DNA from: Paracoccus sigandri
GTDB lineage: Bacteria; Pseudomonadota; Alphaproteobacteria; Rhodobacterales; Rhodobacteraceae
Assembly (NCBI RefSeq): GCF_003709565.1
Contig: NZ_QNRC01000014.1
Coordinates: forward strand, 61,437 to 125,436
Direction of reading: 5' to 3'
DNA length: 64,000 nt
Made by a program: the position numbers and the translations under genes. Below, one piece after another: positions 58,856-64,000 of this stretch (within the stretch, counting starts at the first letter, position 1; each line of letters begins with the position of its first letter). The notes below the pieces were generated by a model. It was not told the origin of the DNA and ran no database searches. It worked only from the letters and a program-made list of their open reading frames with translations.

Positions 58856-59782
58856 ATGAAATACGCAATTGGTGCCGCCGCGACCGCCGTCTCGCTGTTG
58901 CTGGCGGGGGGTGCTGCGGCGCAGAACATCATCGTCGTGGCGCATGGCCAGGCCAATGACCCGTTCTGGTCCGTGGTCAAGAACGGCGCCGCGAAGGCGG
59001 GCGAGGATGCCGGCGTCACCGTCGATTTCCGCGCGCCCGAGACCTTCGACATGGTGCAGATGAGCCAGCTGATCGACGCCGCCGTGAACCAGCAGCCCGA
59101 CGGGCTGGTCGTGTCGATCCCCGACGCGGATGCGCTGGGGCCGTCGATCCAGCGCGCCGTGGATGCCGGCATTCCGGTGATCTCGATGAATTCGGGCGGC
59201 GACGTGGCCCATGACCTGGGCGTGTTCTTGCATGTCGGCCAGTCGGAATACGACGCCGGCAAGGCGGCGGGCGAAAGGCTGGCCGAGCTGGGCGGCACGA
59301 AGGGCATCTGCGTCAACCACGAGGTCGGCAACGTCTCGCTGGACCAGCGTTGCGAGGGCTTCGCGGAAGGCTTCGGCAATCCGGTCTCGGTGATCCCGAC
59401 GCAGATGGACCCGGCCGAGGTGCAGTCCAAGGTCCGCGCCGCGCTGGAGGCGGATCCCGAGGTGGACACCGTCCTGGCCCTGGGCGCCAGCATGGTGGGC
59501 GAGCCCTCGGTGGCCGCGGTCGAGGCGCTGGGGATGCTGGAGGACGTGCGCGTCGCCAGCTTCGACCTGTCGGCGGGCTTCCTGCAGGCCGTGGCCGACG
59601 GCAAGGCGGCCTTCGCCATCGACCAGCAGCAGTTCCTGCAGGGCTACCTGCCGGTCTCGTTCCTGGCGCTGCATGCCAGCTATGGCCTGATCCCGGCGGG
59701 CGACGTGCCCTCGGGGCCGAACCTGGTGGGCGAGGACGCGGCGGCGCAGGTGATCGACCTGTCGGCGCAGGGCATCCGCTGA
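58856..59782 (+). CDS. Sugar ABC transporter substrate-binding protein, probably inositol
   Basis: A 308-residue periplasmic binding protein of the ribose/inositol (CUT2) class. It has a signal peptide (1-22, AAAQN region) and a mature start IIVVAHGQANDPFWSVVKNGAAKA, typical of the type I fold. SIPDADALGPSIQRAVDAGIPVISMNSGG is the usual binding-cleft hinge. The inositol assignment comes from its neighbours (IolG, IolC). GGGAGG precedes the ATG at 58856. It is followed by the permease and ATPase in the same operon. Confidence 0.87.
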   Translation: MKYAIGAAATAVSLLLAGGAAAQNIIVVAHGQANDPFWSVVKNGAAKAGEDAGVTVDFRAPETFDMVQMSQLIDAAVNQQPDGLVVSIPDADALGPSIQRAVDAGIPVISMNSGGDVAHDLGVFLHVGQSEYDAGKAAGERLAELGGTKGICVNHEVGNVSLDQRCEGFAEGFGNPVSVIPTQMDPAEVQSKVRAALEADPEVDTVLALGASMVGEPSVAAVEALGMLEDVRVASFDLSAGFLQAVADGKAAFAIDQQQFLQGYLPVSFLALHASYGLIPAGDVPSGPNLVGEDAAAQVIDLSAQGIR

Positions 59783-59858
59783 TCCGCCACGCATCCGGCG
59801 GGCGCGCCTTGCCGCGTGCCCGCCCCATCCGGAACCGATGAAGGGGAGGGGAACACCC

Positions 59859-60965
59859 ATGGCCTCGGACAGGACCCTATCCGCGGACGAGCGGATCAAG
59901 GCTGAATCTCTTGCGACCAGACTGATGAAGCGTCCCGAACTGGGCGCGATGGGCGGCGTGGTGCTGGTCACCATCTTCTTTCTGATCACCGCCAGCCCGG
60001 CGATGTTCACGCTGCCGGGCATCATGAACTTCCTGACGCCCGCCGCGCAGCTGGGCATCCTGGGCATCGCTGCCGCCATGCTGATGATCGGCGGCGAATT
60101 CGACCTGTCCATCGGCTCGATGGTGGCCTTCGCCGGGATGATCTTCGGCGTGCTGGTGGTCAATCTGGGCCTGCCGCTGATCTTCGCGATCCCGCTGACC
60201 ATGGGTTTCGCCGCCGCGATGGGGGCGCTGAACGGCGCCATCGTGATCCGCACCGGCCTGCCCAGCTTTATCGTGACGCTGGCCTTCCTGTTCATCCTGC
60301 GCGGCGCCTCGCTGGTCGGGCTGAAGATGTTCACCGGCGGCTCGACCCAGCTGCGCGGCGTGCGCGAGGCGGTGTCGGGCGACTGGCTGGCCCCGGTCTT
60401 CTCGGGCGATGCCTTCGGCGGGCTGTTTCGCTGGATGGCCGAGATGGGCTGGATCGGCAAGCTGCGCTCGGGCGCGCCGACGGTGCCGGGCGTCCCGGTC
60501 GAGATCCTGTGGTTCATCGCCTTCGCCCTGGTCGCGACCTGGGTGCTGCTGCGCACGCCCGCGGGCAACTGGATCTTCGCCACCGGCGGCGACCGGAACG
60601 CGGCGCAGAATTCCGGCGTGCCGGTCCGCCGCGTCAAGATCTCGCTGTTCATGCTGACCGCCTGCGCGGCGGCGCTGGTGGCGATCATCACCGTGATCGA
60701 CAGTGGCTCGACCGATGCGCGGCGCGGCTTCATGAAGGAATTCGAGGCGATCATCACCGCGGTGATCGGCGGCTGCCTGCTGACCGGCGGCTATGGCTCT
60801 GCCATCGGCGCCTTCTTCGGCGCAATCATCTTCGGCATGGTCACGATCGGGCTGACCTATACCGGCTTCGACCAGGACTGGTTCCAGGTCTTCCTGGGCG
60901 GGATGCTGCTTCTGGCCGTGGTGTTCAACAACGCCATCCGCAAGCGCGTGACGGGGGAGCGCTGA
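59859..60965 (+). CDS. Sugar ABC transporter permease, probably inositol
   Basis: A 368-residue BPD_transp_2 family permease with about nine or ten helices. The conserved [13 protein letters not shown] and [23 protein letters not shown] segments are the hallmark of CUT2 permeases. An extended hydrophilic insertion (about residues 170-210) separates helices. The ATG at 59859 has GGGGAGGGG upstream and a short in-frame GTG/ATG upstream is rejected. It forms the channel with the binding protein before it and the ATPase after it. Confidence 0.88.
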   Translation: MASDRTLSADERIKAESLATRLMKRPELGAMGGVVLVTIFFLITASPAMFTLPGIMNFLTPAAQLGILGIAAAMLMIGGEFDLSIGSMVAFAGMIFGVLVVNLGLPLIFAIPLTMGFAAAMGALNGAIVIRTGLPSFIVTLAFLFILRGASLVGLKMFTGGSTQLRGVREAVSGDWLAPVFSGDAFGGLFRWMAEMGWIGKLRSGAPTVPGVPVEILWFIAFALVATWVLLRTPAGNWIFATGGDRNAAQNSGVPVRRVKISLFMLTACAAALVAIITVIDSGSTDARRGFMKEFEAIITAVIGGCLLTGGYGSAIGAFFGAIIFGMVTIGLTYTGFDQDWFQVFLGGMLLLAVVFNNAIRKRVTGER

Positions 60966-60966
60966 G

Positions 60967-61746
60967 ATGACCGATCCCATCATCCACATGGAAAACATCA
61001 AGAAGCATTTCGGCAATGTCATCGCTCTGAACGGCGTGACCTTCGACGTGCGGCCGGGCGAATGCCACTGCCTTCTGGGCGACAACGGCGCCGGAAAGTC
61101 GACCTTCATCAAGACCATGTCGGGCGTCCACAAGCCGACCGAGGGCACGATCACCTTCGAGGGCAAACCGATGTCCTTCGACAGCCCCCGCGACGCGATG
61201 GAGGCCGGGATCGCCACGGTGTTCCAGGACCTGGCCATGATCCCGCTGATGAGCGTGACGCGCAACTTCTTCATGGGGCGGGAACCCACCAAGGGACGCG
61301 GCCCGTTCAAGCGCCTGGACCTGGAGGCCGCCAACCGGATCACCATGGAGGAGATGCGCCGCATGGGCATCAACCTGCGCGCCCCCGACCAAGCCGTGGG
61401 CACCCTCTCGGGCGGCGAGCGCCAGACCGTCGCCATCGCCCGCGCGGTCCATTTCGGCGCCAAGGTGCTGATCCTGGACGAGCCGACCTCGGCCCTGGGC
61501 GTGCGCCAGACCTCGAACGTGCTGGCCACCATCGCGCGGGTCCGCAGCCAGGGCGTGGGCGTGGTCTTCATCAGCCACAACGTGCGCCACGCGCTGGCGG
61601 TGGGCGACCGCTTCACGGTACTCAATCGCGGCCAGACGCTGGGAACCGCGCAGAAGGGCGAGATCGACGCCGCCGAATTGCAGGACCTGATGGCCGGCGG
61701 GCAGGAACTGGCGCAGCTGGAAGGCAGCCTCGGGGGGACGATCTGA
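60967..61746 (+). CDS. Sugar ABC transporter ATP-binding protein (single-domain), probably inositol
   Basis: A 259-residue ATPase with Walker [10 protein letters not shown] (38-46), signature LSGGE (147-151), and Walker [13 protein letters not shown]. Unlike the usual CUT2 ATPases such as RbsA or XylG, which have two ATPase halves in about 500 residues, it has only one, as FrcA does. The importer may therefore use a homodimer of this subunit. The start is 1 bp after the permease stop, and its stop overlaps the next start (TGATG). Confidence 0.9.
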   Translation: MTDPIIHMENIKKHFGNVIALNGVTFDVRPGECHCLLGDNGAGKSTFIKTMSGVHKPTEGTITFEGKPMSFDSPRDAMEAGIATVFQDLAMIPLMSVTRNFFMGREPTKGRGPFKRLDLEAANRITMEEMRRMGINLRAPDQAVGTLSGGERQTVAIARAVHFGAKVLILDEPTSALGVRQTSNVLATIARVRSQGVGVVFISHNVRHALAVGDRFTVLNRGQTLGTAQKGEIDAAELQDLMAGGQELAQLEGSLGGTI

Positions 61747-62873
61747 TGCCGGCGGCCCGTTCCCTGGGCGTCGCGCTGATCGGCACCGGCTTCATGGGCA
61801 AGTGCCACGCGATGGCCTGGCGCAATCTGGCCACGGTCTTCGGCGGCGCCCATCCCCGGCTGGAGATCCTCTGCGACACGCCCGAAGACAGGGCGCAGGC
61901 GATGGCCGCGCAATTCGGCTTCGCGCGCGGCAGCGGCGACTGGCAGGCGGCGGTCGCCGATCCGGCGGTGGACGTGGTCTCGATCACCACCCCGAACGGG
62001 CTGCACCGCCCGATGGCCGAGGCCGCCCTGCGCGCCGGCAAGCATGTCTGGCTGGAAAAGCCGATGGCACTGACCCTGGATGATGCGCAGGCCATGGCGC
62101 GGCTGGCCGCCGCCCATCCCGGCCAGGTGACGATGCTGGGCTACAACTACCTGCGCAGCCCGGCCTTCCAGGCGGCGCGGGCGATGATCGCCGATGGCGC
62201 CATCGGCCGCCCGCTGGCCTTCCGCGGCGTCTATGACGAGGATTATTCCGCCGATCCCGACCTGCCCTGGTCCTGGCGGATGACCCACGAGGGCGGCGGC
62301 CTCGGCGCGCTTGGCGACCTGGGCTGCCATCTTGCCAGCCAGATGGTCGCGCTGATGGGGCCGGTGGCCGAGGTCACGGCCATGACCCAGATCGCCGTCG
62401 CCACGCGGCCCTCGCCCGACGGCCCGCGCGCGGTGGAGAACGAGGACAGCGCGCTGGCGCTGATCCGCTTCGCCTCGGGCGCGCAGGGATCGTTTGCGAC
62501 CTCGCGGGTGGCGCGGGGCCGCAAGTGCCGCCTGCAATGGGAGGTCCATGGCAGCACCGGCACGCTGGTCTTCGACCAGGAGAACATGAACGAGCTGTGG
62601 GTCCACCGGGCGGGCGAGCCGGGCTTCACCCGTCACCTGACCGGCCCCGACCAGCCCGATTTCGCCGCCTTCTGCCCCGCGCCCGGCCATAATTTCGGCT
62701 TCAACGAACAGAAGGTGGTGGAATGCCGCGACCTGGTCGCCGCCATCGGCGGGGCCGCCAATCCGGGCCCGGATTTCGCCGCCGGACTGCAGATCGAACG
62801 CATCATCCACGCCATGGCCGCCTCGCAGGGCAGGCCGGTGCGGGTCGGGGAGGATCTTCATGAAGACGCTTGA
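61746..62873 (+). CDS. Gfo/Idh/MocA family oxidoreductase
   Basis: A 375-residue NAD(P)-dependent oxidoreductase. The Rossmann start is [19 protein letters not shown], with [31 protein letters not shown] carrying the EKP motif. [17 protein letters not shown] supplies the catalytic-type Asp and His. It resembles IolG-related dehydrogenases such as IolW/IolX and could act on an inositol stereoisomer or scyllo-inositol. It is the second such enzyme in the locus. The 3' end overlaps iolC by 14 bp. Confidence 0.85.
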   Translation: MPAARSLGVALIGTGFMGKCHAMAWRNLATVFGGAHPRLEILCDTPEDRAQAMAAQFGFARGSGDWQAAVADPAVDVVSITTPNGLHRPMAEAALRAGKHVWLEKPMALTLDDAQAMARLAAAHPGQVTMLGYNYLRSPAFQAARAMIADGAIGRPLAFRGVYDEDYSADPDLPWSWRMTHEGGGLGALGDLGCHLASQMVALMGPVAEVTAMTQIAVATRPSPDGPRAVENEDSALALIRFASGAQGSFATSRVARGRKCRLQWEVHGSTGTLVFDQENMNELWVHRAGEPGFTRHLTGPDQPDFAAFCPAPGHNFGFNEQKVVECRDLVAAIGGAANPGPDFAAGLQIERIIHAMAASQGRPVRVGEDLHEDA

Positions 62874-64000
62874 CGTGATCACGCTCGGCCGTTCGTCGGT
62901 TGATCTGTACGGCCAGCAGGTTGGTGGTCGTCTGGAGGACATGGGGTCGTTTGCGAAGTATATCGGCGGGTCTCCGACCAATATCGCCTGCGGGACGGCG
63001 CGGCTTGGGCTGCGGTCGGCGGTGATCACGCGGGTGGGCGACGAGCATATGGGGCGGTTCATCCGCGAGCAACTGGCGCGCGAGGGCGTCGACACGCGCG
63101 GGGTCGCGAGTGATCCCGAGCGGCTGACGGCGCTGGTGATCCTGGGGATCCGCGACGAGGAGCAGTTCCCGCTGATCTTCTACCGCGAGAACTGCGCCGA
63201 CATGGCGCTTTGCGAGGCGGATATCGACGAGGGCTTCATCGCCGAGACGCGCAGTGTCGTGGCGACCGGGACGCATCTGTCGCATCCGCGCACCGAGGCG
63301 GCGGTGCTGAAGGCGCTGAACCTCGCCCGCAAGCACGGCGCGCGGACGGCGCTGGACATCGACTATCGGCCGAACCTCTGGGGCCTGGCCGGGCATGGCG
63401 CGGGCGAGAGCCGGTTTGTCGAAAGCGCCGCCGTCACCGCCAAGCTGCAATCCACGCTGCATCTCTTCGACCTGATCGTCGGCACCGAGGAGGAGTTCCA
63501 CATCGCCGGCGGCAGCACGGATACGATCGAGGCCCTGCGCGCGGTGCGCGCGGTCAGCACCGCCACGCTGGTCTGCAAGCGCGGCGCGGCCGGCGCGGTG
63601 GCCTTCGAGGGCGCGATCCCCAGCGGCCTCGACGAGGGCCAGGCCGGGCCGGGCTTCCCGATCGAGGTGTTCAACGTGCTGGGCGCGGGCGACGGCTTCT
63701 TCTCGGGGCTGCTGAAGGGCTGGCTGGACGATGCGCCCTGGCCGCGCGCGCTGGAATACGCCAATGCCTGCGGCGCCTTCGCGGTTTCCCGCCACGGCTG
63801 CACGCCGGCCTATCCCTCGCTGGCAGAGCTGGAGTTCTTCCTCAAGCGCGGCGTGCTGCGGCCGGATCTGAGGAACGACGCCGAGCTGGAGCAGGTCCAC
63901 CGGGCCACCAATCGCCGCAATCCGGGCGCGGGCGACTGGTCCACGATGCGGGTCTTCGCCTTCGACCACCGGGCGCAGCTGGAGGAGATGGAAGGCTATA
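62860..64000 (+). CDS. iolC: 5-dehydro-2-deoxygluconokinase IolC, with C-terminal DUF2090 domain (3' truncated)
   Basis: A PfkB-family kinase that phosphorylates 5-dehydro-2-deoxy-D-gluconate in inositol breakdown. It opens [20 protein letters not shown] and has [20 protein letters not shown], then the catalytic [11 protein letters not shown] (about 275-285). From about residue 340 a second domain begins ([14 protein letters not shown]), matching the DUF2090 part of bifunctional IolC proteins, often regarded as an aldolase-like domain. GGGGAGGATC precedes the ATG, which lies 14 bp inside the previous gene. The window ends after 380 codons. Confidence 0.93.
   Translation, partial: MKTLDVITLGRSSVDLYGQQVGGRLEDMGSFAKYIGGSPTNIACGTARLGLRSAVITRVGDEHMGRFIREQLAREGVDTRGVASDPERLTALVILGIRDEEQFPLIFYRENCADMALCEADIDEGFIAETRSVVATGTHLSHPRTEAAVLKALNLARKHGARTALDIDYRPNLWGLAGHGAGESRFVESAAVTAKLQSTLHLFDLIVGTEEEFHIAGGSTDTIEALRAVRAVSTATLVCKRGAAGAVAFEGAIPSGLDEGQAGPGFPIEVFNVLGAGDGFFSGLLKGWLDDAPWPRALEYANACGAFAVSRHGCTPAYPSLAELEFFLKRGVLRPDLRNDAELEQVHRATNRRNPGAGDWSTMRVFAFDHRAQLEEMEGY

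Noticed and set aside
59877..63095. A 1072-codon minus-strand frame opposite the inositol genes
   Set aside because: It is a shadow of the permease, ATPase and dehydrogenase genes, without recognisable domains.

Overview
The window looks like chromosomal DNA of an alphaproteobacterium of the order Rhodobacterales, most probably Paracoccus or a close relative. The DNA is very GC-rich with strongly GC-biased third codon positions. Genes sit in tight operons with many ATGA/GTGA stop-start overlaps. The cytochrome bc1 operon encodes a cytochrome c1 with a long Ala/Glu/Pro-rich acidic N-terminal domain, which is a known trait of Paracoccus denitrificans, and a Rieske protein very like the Paracoccus one. 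I see no insertion sequence, prophage, integrase or CRISPR array.

Layout. 1-4000: the end of an unknown gene, tRNA-Arg(TCT), and a leftward manganese/zinc ABC importer (sitABCD) with candidate metal-responsive operators upstream. 4031-8781: carB, then a secreted-type CAP-domain protein with RTX repeats. 8814-12136: a leftward thiamine importer (thiBPQ) behind a TPP riboswitch. 12211-15953: mutS-aroC. 16019-22053: a phosphate regulon unit, pstSCAB-phoU-phoB, with a tandem Pho box, followed by a convergent ribokinase. 23003-26259: the petABC (fbcFBC) operon with a strong terminator. 26496-30670: radC, dnaJ and dnaK with a heat-shock-type promoter.

30744-55792 is dominated by surface polysaccharide genes in two blocks, separated by a small metabolic block (42387-44578: NTF2-like, GNAT, nitrilase, IsdG-like monooxygenase). 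The first block has a KpsM-like export permease, cysQ, kdsB, galU, galE, two related glycosyltransferases, a Core-2/I-branching type transferase, a two-domain sulfotransferase-like protein and phosphomannomutase. The second resembles the succinoglycan (exo) system: glycosyltransferases, ExoA-like and flippase genes and an ExoY-like priming transferase read leftward; a PIG-L deacetylase, a Wzy/ligase, a second sulfotransferase and an ExoP-like co-polymerase read rightward. The ExoP-like protein lacks its Walker A lysine. Two sulfotransferase genes plus a PAP phosphatase (cysQ) suggest that a sulfated polysaccharide is made here.

55796-64000 is a myo-inositol-type catabolic locus: a LacI-family repressor, a striking double operator, an inositol dehydrogenase, a TIM-barrel isomerase, a three-gene ABC importer, a second Gfo/Idh/MocA dehydrogenase and an IolC kinase whose C-terminal DUF2090 domain is cut by the window edge. 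The strongest leads are the sulfated-glycan hypothesis, the degenerate ExoP kinase, the LacI double operator, the inverted repeats in the 517-bp exo intergenic region, and a 20-codon leader ORF overlapping cysQ.
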